The notes below the pieces were generated by a model. The model searched no databases, was not told the origin of the DNA, and was given only the letters and a program-made list of their open reading frames with translations. Positions 1 to 6,581 of a stretch of DNA of 13,771 bases are shown here, piece after piece. The stretch spans positions 1-13,771 of the forward strand of contig CANQYF010000025.1 of the NCBI GenBank assembly GCA_947628075.1. Reading direction: 5' to 3'. Every line of letters starts with the position of its first letter. Position 1 is the first letter of the stretch. The stretch comes from an uncultured Bacilli bacterium (GTDB taxonomy: Bacteria > Bacillota_I > Bacilli_A > RF39 > UBA660). Position numbers and translations under genes: made by a program.

Positions 1-15
1 ATCGGGCATTACTCC

Positions 16-64
16 AATAGTATAATACATTATTGAAAGAAATGTCAATAAAAATTATACTATT
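16..64. repeat. 11-bp inverted repeat around facing promoters
   Basis: AATAGTATAAT at 16-26 is the exact reverse complement of ATTATACTATT at 54-64. Each arm carries a TATACT -10 box, one per strand. On the plus strand TTGAAA (33-38), 17 bases, then TATACT (56-61) forms a second promoter facing the first and pointing antisense into the gene at 73-513. Both readings are direct from the sequence; use of the plus-strand promoter is inference. Confidence 0.5.
19..48 (-). promoter_or_regulatory. Strong sigma-A-like promoter reading off the left edge
   Basis: On the minus strand a perfect -35 TTGACA (43-48) is followed after 18 bases by -10 TATACT (19-24). Transcription would start near base 12 and run out of the window, so the product is not visible. 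The -10 lies in one arm of an 11-bp inverted repeat (16-26 and 54-64). Confidence 0.7.
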
Positions 65-72
65 TGAATAAA

Positions 73-513
73 TTATAAATATTTTTTTAAATCTTCAATA
101 TTCTTCTCCAATGTTGCTTTTAACTTTTGAGCTAAAACCGTTATTTCTACATCATTATTATCATATGCATTAATCTTTTCTGTTATTTCAATTATACCTT
201 TATTAGTGCCTTCCATCATCATTTTTGCTATTGTTTGATCACTATTATCTTTCATCATTTCCATTTCACTCATCATTTTAGAACTCATCTTAGCCATCAA
301 ACCAATTTCTTCTGTGTTTTTACCATATTTTTTTAAAATATCCTCAGCTTCTTTACAAATGTTTTGATATTCTTTTTTCTCTGTATTTAAAAGCTTTTCA
401 AATTTTTCATTACTTGCTTTCGTAATAACATCATTAATACCAATAACACCCATTTCAGCATTTTTATAAATATAATTTAAAAACTCTACTTCTTCACCCA
501 TATTTTTTTTCAT
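73..513 (-). CDS. Met-rich all-helical hypothetical protein (ferritin-like fold?)
   Basis: A 146-residue soluble protein without signal peptide or membrane segment. It looks entirely helical and resembles four-helix-bundle, ferritin-like proteins of unknown function in Bacillota; this is a similarity of pattern, not a domain I can prove. Methionine is very frequent (13 residues), mostly clustered in the middle (GLMAKMSSKMMSEMEMM and AKMMM). I chose ATG 511-513 because GGGTGA lies 7 bases upstream; a TTG at 526-528 in the same frame overlaps that ribosome site and is unlikely. It follows the RNase J paralogue by 41 bases on the same strand, but a terminator-like hairpin fills that gap and includes its ribosome site, so expression may be conditional. 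Function unknown. Confidence 0.75.
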   Translation of the reverse strand: MKKNMGEEVEFLNYIYKNAEMGVIGINDVITKASNEKFEKLLNTEKKEYQNICKEAEDILKKYGKNTEEIGLMAKMSSKMMSEMEMMKDNSDQTIAKMMMEGTNKGIIEITEKINAYDNNDVEITVLAQKLKATLEKNIEDLKKYL

Positions 514-514
514 T

Positions 515-550
515 AAAAAATCACCCAATAATATTATGGTGACTTTTTTT
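515..550 (-). terminator. Terminator-like hairpin that includes the next gene's ribosome site
   Basis: On the minus strand an A-run, one unpaired G and TCACC (plus 538-550) pair with GGTGA and a six-T run (plus 515-525), around a 12-base loop. This has the form of an intrinsic terminator for the RNase J paralogue. The GGTGA in its 3' arm is the ribosome site of the gene starting at 513, and the U-run ends only two bases before that ATG. Confidence 0.6.
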
Positions 551-554
551 CAAA

Positions 555-2192
555 TTATACTTCTTGAACAACCGCAATTATCATTGGCTTGCATTCTGTT
601 TCTTCGTATAAATAATTGCTTAGTTCTTCTCTTATTTCGATCTTTATTTTATTATAATCCACAAAGTTAGGAGTAATATTTCTATTAATTATATTTTCAC
701 AAATCTTTTTAATTTCAGAAATTAAATAAGCTGAATCTTTTACATAAATAAAACCTCTGGTAGTTACTTCGGGACCAACAAGCATTATTTTATCTTTTTT
801 AGATATAGTGGCACTTATTAAAACAATTCCATTTTCAGAAAGCATTTCACGGTCTTTTATAACTAATTCACCAACATCTTCCGAAGATTTACCATCAATT
901 AATACATCATTAACTTTAATCTTAGTATTACTTTCTACTAACTTTCCGTTTTCAAAAGTAACTACTTCGCCGTTTTGTTTTAAAATAATATTCTCTGCTT
1001 TAATTCCTAAATTATTGGCTAAATTAGCATTATTAACCATGTAACGATATTCACCTTTTACAGGCATATAATATTTAGGTTGAACAAGTTTTATCATTAA
1101 CATGATATCTTCAGTAGATGGATGATGTAAGATAATTTTATCACCTGGTAAATTAATAATATTACAACCAAACTTAGCTAATTCATTTTCTAATTTAACT
1201 AATGTTTTTTCATTGCTATCATATCTTGGCTCAGCAAAAACAATCGAATCTGTATCTCTTAAATTAATAAATTTATCATAACCATGTAATATTTTACTTA
1301 TATTAGCATAAGGGTTGGCTCTTTCATCACTAACTAATAAAATAGCATTATCATCATCTATATTAGATAAATCACCAATTAAGCCAGCTTGAACATTAAG
1401 ATATTTTTCTTTAATGGCAAAATTTATAACATTTTGTAATTTTTTACCCATAATTACAACTTTTCTATGGGTATTTTTAGCTGCGTTAAAAATATCATTA
1501 ATTGTATATAAATGATATGGTAAAATGGAAAATAAAATTCTTTTTTCGTTATGTTTAATAATATCCTTAAAGTAATCTTCTAAATGATGATTAGGTGAAG
1601 TATGTCCTTTTCTTTCAGAAAAAGTAGATTCACATAATAAACATAATACACCTTGTTTACCAATGTACGCTATTTTACCTAAATCCATATCATATGCTCC
1701 AAGCATTGTTGGATCTATCACAAAGTCACCTGTATAACAGATGGCCCCATCTTTTGTATTTACAACATACATAAGTGAATCAGGAATACTATGAGAAACT
1801 GAAATAGGAAAAATAGAGATATTATTTTCAAACATTAATTTTTTATGAGGCTTTATTTCAATAATATTTTTATCACTAATACCATATTCTTGTAAAACAA
1901 ATTTAGTAAATTTAGTTGCATAAATTTTAACATTAGGTAATTCTTTTACTAAATCAGAGATACTTCCCATATTTTCACTATGACCATGGGTAATAAAAAT
2001 TCCTCTAATCTTTTTTTTATTTTTAGTTAAATAACTAAAGTCAGGCATAATATAATCGATACCCAAAAGATTTGAATTAGCATATTTTAAACCACAATCA
2101 AAAACAAAAATATTATCATCTATATCTATAACATAAGAATTCTTGCCGTTTTCTGAAAGCCCACCCAAGCCAAAAATTTTTATTTTGCTCAA
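555..2192 (-). CDS. rnj: RNase J family protein with degenerate active site (RNase J2-like)
   Basis: A 545-residue protein with full RNase J architecture: metallo-beta-lactamase fold, inserted beta-CASP domain and C-terminal domain, close to the usual ~555 residues. Metal site 1 is complete: H69 and H71 of the HxH motif, H134 in SHSIPDS, and bridging D156 in TGDF. The site 2 ligands are changed: the usual HxHxDH reads HGHSEN, so Asp becomes E73 and His becomes N74, and the usual PVHGEYR reads PVKGEYR, so His becomes K379. The SQGEP pocket is also unrecognisable. RNase J forms 5'-exo/endonuclease complexes in RNA decay, and in Firmicutes a weak or inactive J2 partners J1, so a structural or regulatory subunit is likely. 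The start is TTG, set by GAAGGA 8 bases upstream, with its own promoter at 2235-2263. Confidence 0.9.
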   Translation of the reverse strand: MSKIKIFGLGGLSENGKNSYVIDIDDNIFVFDCGLKYANSNLLGIDYIMPDFSYLTKNKKKIRGIFITHGHSENMGSISDLVKELPNVKIYATKFTKFVLQEYGISDKNIIEIKPHKKLMFENNISIFPISVSHSIPDSLMYVVNTKDGAICYTGDFVIDPTMLGAYDMDLGKIAYIGKQGVLCLLCESTFSERKGHTSPNHHLEDYFKDIIKHNEKRILFSILPYHLYTINDIFNAAKNTHRKVVIMGKKLQNVINFAIKEKYLNVQAGLIGDLSNIDDDNAILLVSDERANPYANISKILHGYDKFINLRDTDSIVFAEPRYDSNEKTLVKLENELAKFGCNIINLPGDKIILHHPSTEDIMLMIKLVQPKYYMPVKGEYRYMVNNANLANNLGIKAENIILKQNGEVVTFENGKLVESNTKIKVNDVLIDGKSSEDVGELVIKDREMLSENGIVLISATISKKDKIMLVGPEVTTRGFIYVKDSAYLISEIKKICENIINRNITPNFVDYNKIKIEIREELSNYLYEETECKPMIIAVVQEV

Positions 2193-2234
2193 AATAAATT
2201 CCTTCTTTCTAAAAGTTTTTTATAAGATGTGCTA

Positions 2235-2263
2235 ATTATAACAAAAAAAGAGTTTAAAATCAA
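2235..2263 (-). promoter_or_regulatory. Promoter of the RNase J paralogue
   Basis: Minus-strand TTGATT (2258-2263), 17 bases, TATAAT (2235-2240). The expected start is near 2228, about 36 bases upstream of the TTG start codon. The -35 lies in the loop and 5' arm of the upstream gene's terminator, and its U-run lies in the promoter spacer. Confidence 0.7.
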
Positions 2264-2270
2264 CTCTTAT
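2241..2270 (-). terminator. Intrinsic terminator of the deacetylase-like gene
   Basis: On the minus strand AAGAGTT (2262-2268) and AACTCTT (2248-2254) form a 7-bp stem with a 7-base loop, followed at once by a T-run. It lies about 46 bases after the stop codon at 2316 and overlaps the next promoter. Confidence 0.7.
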
Positions 2271-2315
2271 GAATTTTTGCAATCTTTTTTTATTTTTTGA
2301 TATTGCCATATTATC

Positions 2316-3092
2316 TTATCTTTCTTCTGTTATAAGTTTGCTTAAATTTACTATATTTAAATCTTGATATAATATTTGTCTAACTAAAATTTTATAATCA
2401 GTTAATGAAACATTATCATTAATAAAAATAATTAAGCCACTTTCAATAGATGATTTTATACTTGCTAAATTATAATTATTTAATATAAAAGTGGCTTCAA
2501 CTAAATATTTATTATTCTTTTTACAAATATCTAGAATGTTATTATTTATATAACAAATATTAGTATTAGTGTTATTGTTATTTAACATTATTTCTACTTT
2601 ATTAAACTCTGTATAATCACTATTAATTTGTTCATAATTAGCATTTTTATCATAAGAATTATGATCTATAAGTCGCGTAATGTCTATATTTTTCTCCTTT
2701 GAATAATTAATTATGTCGATATTATCTTTTACTATTAAAGCCACCATATTTTTATTTTTATTACCTTTTCTTATGATTTTATCTTTATTATTTTCTAATG
2801 ATACATAAGGTGTGACTTTATCATACTCCAAATAATGAGAATTAAAAGTATCTAAAAAATTCATATTATTATAACTTTTCAAAACATTTACGGAGTATCC
2901 ATTTAAACCAGGGATAATATATTCATCTTCAATTATTGCACTGACTGCCTTTATTTCATAATTATCTTTTTGTCTATTTATTTCAGTTACTAAACTATTA
3001 TTATTAATAACAATATCACTCATCTTTTCAGTATAATAAAAACTACCCACTAAAATAACTAATAAACCTAAATATTTAAAAAGATTTTTCAT
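2316..3092 (-). CDS. Membrane-anchored polysaccharide deacetylase-like protein, degenerate
   Basis: A 258-residue protein with a short basic N-terminus and one hydrophobic segment at about residues 4-20, so the rest is expected outside the membrane. The stretch IIPGLNGYSVNVLKSY (about 59-74) and the later layout recall the N-terminal part of extracytoplasmic NodB-type polysaccharide deacetylases. The C-terminal YLVEATFILNN stretch and the closing LYQDLNIVNLSKLI resemble the end of a NodB barrel, but I see no intact metal-binding Asp-Asp/His-x-x-x-His set, so catalysis is doubtful. It is very rich in Asn, Ile and Lys. AGGTGA lies 6 bases before ATG 3090-3092. It follows ssb by 41 bases with no terminator between, so the two are probably co-transcribed. 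The family call is tentative. Confidence 0.6.
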   Translation of the reverse strand: MKNLFKYLGLLVILVGSFYYTEKMSDIVINNNSLVTEINRQKDNYEIKAVSAIIEDEYIIPGLNGYSVNVLKSYNNMNFLDTFNSHYLEYDKVTPYVSLENNKDKIIRKGNKNKNMVALIVKDNIDIINYSKEKNIDITRLIDHNSYDKNANYEQINSDYTEFNKVEIMLNNNNTNTNICYINNNILDICKKNNKYLVEATFILNNYNLASIKSSIESGLIIFINDNVSLTDYKILVRQILYQDLNIVNLSKLITEER

Positions 3093-3133
3093 TACTTCAC
3101 CTAATAAAATTATAATTATTTATTTTTAATTTA

Positions 3134-3481
3134 TTACTTTTCTTTTTCTTGTTCTATTTTTTTATTACTTGATAAAAAGGTAACTCTTTCAGCAATAACA
3201 TCGGTAACATAATGGGTTTTACCATATTCATCTTCATATTTACTTGTTTGTAATCTGCCTTTTACACCAATAACATCACCAACTTTACAATACTCTGTGG
3301 TAGTTGAGGCTACACTATTCCATAAAATACAACGAATAAAATCAGTTTCATAAATACCTTCTGAATTTTTAAAATTACGGTTTACAGCCAAAATTACAGT
3401 AGTTACTTTCTTATTATTCTCAATTTCTACTATCTCAGGGTCTTGAGTAAGTCGGCCAACTAAAATAACATTATTCACCAT
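3134..3481 (-). CDS. ssb: Short single-stranded DNA-binding protein (SSB), no acidic tail
   Basis: A 115-residue single OB-fold protein. It begins MVNNVILVGRLTQDPE and contains the expected FIRCILWN strand and the GDVIGVKGRLQTSKYED/YVTDVIAERVTFL strands of bacterial SSB. It coats single-stranded DNA, normally as a tetramer. The protein stops soon after the OB fold and ends in EQEKEK, so it lacks the linker and the acidic DDDIPF-like tip that recruits replication and repair partners. Length and form match SsbB-type accessory SSBs (about 113 residues in Bacillus, linked to competence) rather than the essential SsbA; that role is inference. It does not lie between rpsF and rpsR, the usual place of the main ssb. 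AAAGGAGG (3486-3493) makes a strong ribosome site. No clear promoter was found in the gap upstream. Confidence 0.93.
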   Translation of the reverse strand: MVNNVILVGRLTQDPEIVEIENNKKVTTVILAVNRNFKNSEGIYETDFIRCILWNSVASTTTEYCKVGDVIGVKGRLQTSKYEDEYGKTHYVTDVIAERVTFLSSNKKIEQEKEK

Positions 3482-3587
3482 AAAACCTCCTTTCTACAAA
3501 GAAAATAGCACGAATTTTAACAAATACCTAACTGCCAATTCTTATAAGAAAAAAGTATTAAAATAAATCAAAATTTGGAATTTTAGA

Positions 3588-3621
3588 CAAAAAAAATTAC
3601 TAATTTTATAGTATTAGTAAT
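3588..3621 (-). terminator. Intrinsic terminator of sufB
   Basis: On the minus strand ATTACTAA (3614-3621) and TTAGTAAT (3596-3603) form an 8-bp stem with a 10-base loop, followed by a run of T. The stem begins directly after the sufB stop codon. Confidence 0.8.
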
Positions 3622-4914
3622 TTAATCTTTTATTAATCTATTTAATTCAATAGCGTATTCCATTGGCAATTCTTTTTTAAAGTCTGCAATAAAGCCCATT
3701 ACCAACAATTCTTTGCATTTATCTTCGCTTAAACCTTTACTCATTAAATAATTTAATTTTTCTTCACTTACCTTAGAAATAGTTGCTTCATGTTCCAAAG
3801 TACTACTATCATTTTTTACAATATTTTTAGGATACGTATTACTTTTAGAAATCCCATCTAATATTAAAGTATCACATTTCACTTTGGCAAACGAATCAGT
3901 AGCTTTTTCTTCTATTTTAACAAGTCCCCGATAATTACTTTCTCCACCACTTTCGGCAATACTTTTACTGATAATATTACTTTTTGTATATTTGCCTAAA
4001 TGAATCATCTTAGCACCCGCATCAAGGGCTTGCCCTTTTTTAGCATAGGCAATTGATAAACTATTACCACTCGCATAATCACCTTTTAAAATACAACTAG
4101 GATATTTCATAGTGACAAAAGAGCCAATATTGCCATCTACCCATTCCATTTTACCATGTTCTTGCACAATAGCTCTTTTAGTTACTAAATTATAAACATC
4201 TTGGGACCAATTTTGGATAGTTGAATAGCGACAACTCGCATGACGACCAACATATATTTCAACAACTCCCGCATGTAAGGAAGATGTAGAATAACTTTTG
4301 GCAGTACATCCTTCAATATATTCTAAACTAGAGTAATCATCAACTATAATAATTGTTCTTTCAAATTGACCTAATGATTCACTATCAATGCGAAAATAAC
4401 TTTGTAAAGGTCGATCAAGTTTTGTATGAGGTGGAATATAAATAAATGAGCCTCCACTCCATAAAGCCCCATTTAAGGCAGTATATTTATTTTCATCATA
4501 TTTAACTAAATTATTAAAATATTTATAAAATAATTGGGGATATTTTTTTAAAGCTTCATCCGTACTCATAAAAATAATATCTTTTTTCGTTTTATTATTA
4601 TGATATACAACTTCACTTTCATATTGATTAGAAACACCATCTAAGTATTTTTCTTCGGCATCAATTACCCCTAAAGTTTTAAAAGTCTCTTTTATATCAA
4701 AAGAAACTTCATCCCATTTATCAGTAGGTATGTTAGTATCACTTTTATAATAATTAATATTATTAAAATCAAGATTGATTTTTGGACCAAAAGTAGGATT
4801 ATCTAAAGATTGAAATTTAGCAAATGCTTGTAATCTAAAATTAAGCATTGTTTCATCTTCATTTTTTTTATTAGATAGCCATATAATAAAATCTTTATCT
4901 AATTTTTTTTTCAT
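3622..4914 (-). CDS. sufB: Fe-S cluster assembly scaffold protein SufB
   Basis: A 430-residue SufB, the scaffold subunit of the SufBCD complex on which Fe-S clusters are built from persulfide sulfur and iron. The SufB core is unmistakable: GGSFIYIPPH, YFRIDSESLGQFERTIII, YIEGCTAKSYSTSSLH, TIQNWSQDVYNLVTKRA, EWVDGNIGS, DAGAKMIHLG, KCDTLILDG (the conserved Cys linked to cluster building), LEHEATISKVSEE and ELPMEYAIELNRLI at the end. It is shorter than the usual ~465 residues, with the loss at the N-terminus. I chose ATG 4912-4914, with AAGGGG 9 bases upstream, over an in-frame start at 4941 that lacks a ribosome site. No sufC, sufD, sufS or sufU is adjacent, and the gene has its own promoter and terminator, so here it is a single-gene unit. 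Confidence 0.95.
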   Translation of the reverse strand: MKKKLDKDFIIWLSNKKNEDETMLNFRLQAFAKFQSLDNPTFGPKINLDFNNINYYKSDTNIPTDKWDEVSFDIKETFKTLGVIDAEEKYLDGVSNQYESEVVYHNNKTKKDIIFMSTDEALKKYPQLFYKYFNNLVKYDENKYTALNGALWSGGSFIYIPPHTKLDRPLQSYFRIDSESLGQFERTIIIVDDYSSLEYIEGCTAKSYSTSSLHAGVVEIYVGRHASCRYSTIQNWSQDVYNLVTKRAIVQEHGKMEWVDGNIGSFVTMKYPSCILKGDYASGNSLSIAYAKKGQALDAGAKMIHLGKYTKSNIISKSIAESGGESNYRGLVKIEEKATDSFAKVKCDTLILDGISKSNTYPKNIVKNDSSTLEHEATISKVSEEKLNYLMSKGLSEDKCKELLVMGFIADFKKELPMEYAIELNRLIKD

Positions 4915-4932
4915 ACTTTCATCCCCTTTTAA

Positions 4933-4961
4933 ATAATACAATAATTTTAACTTAAAAACAA
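4933..4961 (-). promoter_or_regulatory. sufB promoter
   Basis: Minus-strand TTGTTT (4956-4961), 17 bases, TATTAT (4933-4938). Its -35 directly abuts the -35 of the divergent promoter on the other strand (4962-4967). Confidence 0.7.
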
Positions 4962-4990
4962 TTGTATTTTGCTTTTTTATTTGCTATCAT
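4962..4990 (+). promoter_or_regulatory. Promoter of the tail-anchored protein gene
   Basis: Plus-strand TTGTAT (4962-4967), 17 bases, TATCAT (4985-4990) with the extended-10 TG at 4982-4983. The expected start is near 4997, leaving a 15-base leader that holds AGGAG. A nearby TATAAT at 4994-4999 would leave too short a leader. Confidence 0.6.
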
Positions 4991-5011
4991 TATTATAATA
5001 GGAGCTAGTAT

Positions 5012-5623
5012 ATGAGTAATGAATTATTCTTAAAAAATTATCAAAATATTTATGAATCATTACAATATTTCTCTATTAATGGGAATGTTTTAACATTAAA
5101 TTATAATGGCACATATATAATGGAATTAAACCATATTAATTTAATAAATCTAAATCAAAATTTATTTCTATTAAATCCCATTGAAATTTACCAAATTATC
5201 TATATGTTGGAATTACTTTACAAAGACGAAATATCTAATTATGAAATGAATTTTGCTTCATCTTATACTAATAACTATTTAAATCTAAATGATACAATAC
5301 TTAGTAATAATGAATCTAATTCTAATTTAGCTTTTAAAGCAAATATTTTTGCGATACCTATTTATACTGCTTATGATGAGGCATTTAATAATAAACCAGC
5401 AGGCACGCTTATAAAAAATTTATTAAATACTCATGTTAATAAAATAGAAAGTGGTGAAGCCAAAGGTCAAAGGTTAGTAAGAACTAACCCAAATGGTAGC
5501 TACTTTGAAGAAGATAATGATTTTGAATATTTTAAAAATGCTGGCTTTGTTTCTTTAATTATTATTGCTTTAGGAGTAGTTTTAACAACAAGTTATATTG
5601 TTTTATTTATCTTAAATAATTAA
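5012..5623 (+). CDS. Hypothetical tail-anchored membrane protein
   Basis: A 203-residue protein I do not recognise. About 175 residues at the N-terminus are polar and rich in Asn, Leu and Tyr, with no signal peptide. One strong membrane helix follows (about 178-200, AGFVSLIIIALGVVLTTSY) and ends the protein within three residues, so it is expected to be C-tail-anchored with its main domain in the cytoplasm. AGGAG lies 7 bases upstream of ATG 5012. It is the only plus-strand gene among the minus-strand genes left of 8.5 kb, divergent from sufB with adjacent promoters and sharing a two-way terminator with spoVS. The sequence gives no function. Confidence 0.75.
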   Translation: MSNELFLKNYQNIYESLQYFSINGNVLTLNYNGTYIMELNHINLINLNQNLFLLNPIEIYQIIYMLELLYKDEISNYEMNFASSYTNNYLNLNDTILSNNESNSNLAFKANIFAIPIYTAYDEAFNNKPAGTLIKNLLNTHVNKIESGEAKGQRLVRTNPNGSYFEEDNDFEYFKNAGFVSLIIIALGVVLTTSYIVLFILNN

Positions 5624-5630
5624 TTCATTA

Positions 5631-5658
5631 AAAAAATAGTCCAAGTGACTATTTATTT
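5631..5658. terminator. Two-way terminator between convergent genes
   Basis: AAATAGTC (5634-5641) and GACTATTT (5647-5654) form an 8-bp stem with a 5-base loop. On the minus strand it is followed by a run of T, while the plus strand has TATTTTG. The stem overlaps the spoVS stop codon and lies just after the stop of the gene at 5012-5623. Confidence 0.75.
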
Positions 5659-5913
5659 TGATTCAACAATTAGTTTAATTGCAGTTTTTTGTTCACCATT
5701 AATTGTTATATCATTAAATGCTGGAATTACGACTAAATTATCTCCGGTTGGAGCTACAAAACCTCTACAAATAGCAATTGCTTTTATAGCTTGATTTAAT
5801 GATCCTGCTCCGATTGTTTGCAATTCAACGCTTCCTTTTTCTCTATAAATATTGGCAATTGCTCCAGCTACTTTGCTTGGATTTGATTTACTAGATACTT
5901 TTAAAATTTCCAT
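5653..5913 (-). CDS. spoVS: Stage V sporulation protein S (SpoVS)
   Basis: An 86-residue protein matching SpoVS along its whole length: it begins MEILKVSSKSNPSKVAGAIA, has TIGAGSLNQAIKAIAICRGF in the centre, and ends NDITINGEQKTAIKLIVESK. SpoVS has an Alba-like nucleic-acid-binding fold and affects spore coat assembly and septation in Bacillus; it also occurs in bacteria that do not form spores, so it does not prove sporulation here. I chose ATG 5911-5913, with AAAGGA 9 bases upstream, which gives exactly the family length; an in-frame ATG at 5968-5970 has no ribosome site and would add 19 unrelated residues. It lies 79 bases after the membrane protein gene with no terminator between, so it may be read from that promoter. 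Confidence 0.95.
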   Translation of the reverse strand: MEILKVSSKSNPSKVAGAIANIYREKGSVELQTIGAGSLNQAIKAIAICRGFVAPTGDNLVVIPAFNDITINGEQKTAIKLIVESK

Positions 5914-5992
5914 AAATATATTCCTTTCTGTTACAATAAAATATATGTTAAGAAATTTTAAAAATGACATTCTAAAGAATTAAAATATTTAA

Positions 5993-6532
5993 TTACTTTA
6001 TCTTTTTTTCTTTATTAATAATGTAAGCCACTAAAGGATCCATGAGTTCTAAAATACCATTAATTAAGAAGAAAAAGCCTAAAACTAATATTTGAACTTC
6101 ACTAGTACAGTATAAATTAACTGTAGCAAGTATACCCGTTAAAATAAAAAGTAATAAATTAATTATATTTAATTCCCATAGTTTATTCTTTCGATCATGA
6201 TAATAATCACTTTCTTTTAATTTTATTAAACTCATAAGAATTATCCAAATAAATAAGATTAAAGCTAAATTTAAAGGGTTATCTACTATATCTAATTTTA
6301 AAATTAAAATTAGTATTACTAAAGAAGTAAAAAAAGTCAAAAAGCCAGAATAATCTTTAGTTTTTAAAATAAGCAAATTCTTTATTAAATGAATAACGCC
6401 ATATAGTGTAATTATTGTCATAAAAACTATTTTGACATTAAGAACATTAAACAAAGGTAATAAAATACTTACTGCTCCCATTAAAACAAGTACCCAAGCA
6501 ATTATAAATTCTACAAAATTCCTTCGATCCAT
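5993..6532 (-). CDS. HdeD/DUF308-like six-helix membrane protein
   Basis: A 179-residue, highly hydrophobic protein with about six membrane helices and short polar loops, ending in a basic tail (NKEKKIK). Size, helix number and the Gly-containing helices (LVLMGAVSILLPLF, LYGVIHLIKNLL, LGFFFLINGILELMDPL) fit the HdeD/DUF308 family of small membrane proteins, whose biochemical role is not established. ATG 6530-6532 is preceded by AGGA about 10 bases upstream; the GTG nine bases earlier sits too close to that site. It has its own near-consensus promoter starting at the end of uppS and is followed by spoVS. Confidence 0.7.
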   Translation of the reverse strand: MDRRNFVEFIIAWVLVLMGAVSILLPLFNVLNVKIVFMTIITLYGVIHLIKNLLILKTKDYSGFLTFFTSLVILILILKLDIVDNPLNLALILFIWIILMSLIKLKESDYYHDRKNKLWELNIINLLLFILTGILATVNLYCTSEVQILVLGFFFLINGILELMDPLVAYIINKEKKIK

Positions 6533-6552
6533 AATTATCACATCCTATAATG

Positions 6553-6581
6553 ATTATAATTTATTTATCATTTTTTTGCAA
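6553..6581 (-). promoter_or_regulatory. Promoter of the DUF308-like gene
   Basis: Minus-strand TTGCAA (6576-6581), 17 bases, TATAAT (6553-6558). The -35 begins directly after the uppS stop codon. Confidence 0.75.

Noticed and set aside
1..15. Possible 5' end of a minus-strand tRNA or protein at the left edge
   Set aside because: The GGAG that looks like a tRNA start or ribosome site lies upstream of the expected transcription start near base 12, and too little sequence remains to decide.
808..1044. Plus-strand reading frame inside the RNase J gene
   Set aside because: It lies wholly on the opposite strand of a clear conserved gene, without ribosome site.
5914..5970. N-terminal extension of SpoVS
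   Set aside because: The extra 19 residues are unlike the family, and the upstream ATG has no ribosome site, whereas ATG 5911-5913 has one and gives the usual 86 residues.
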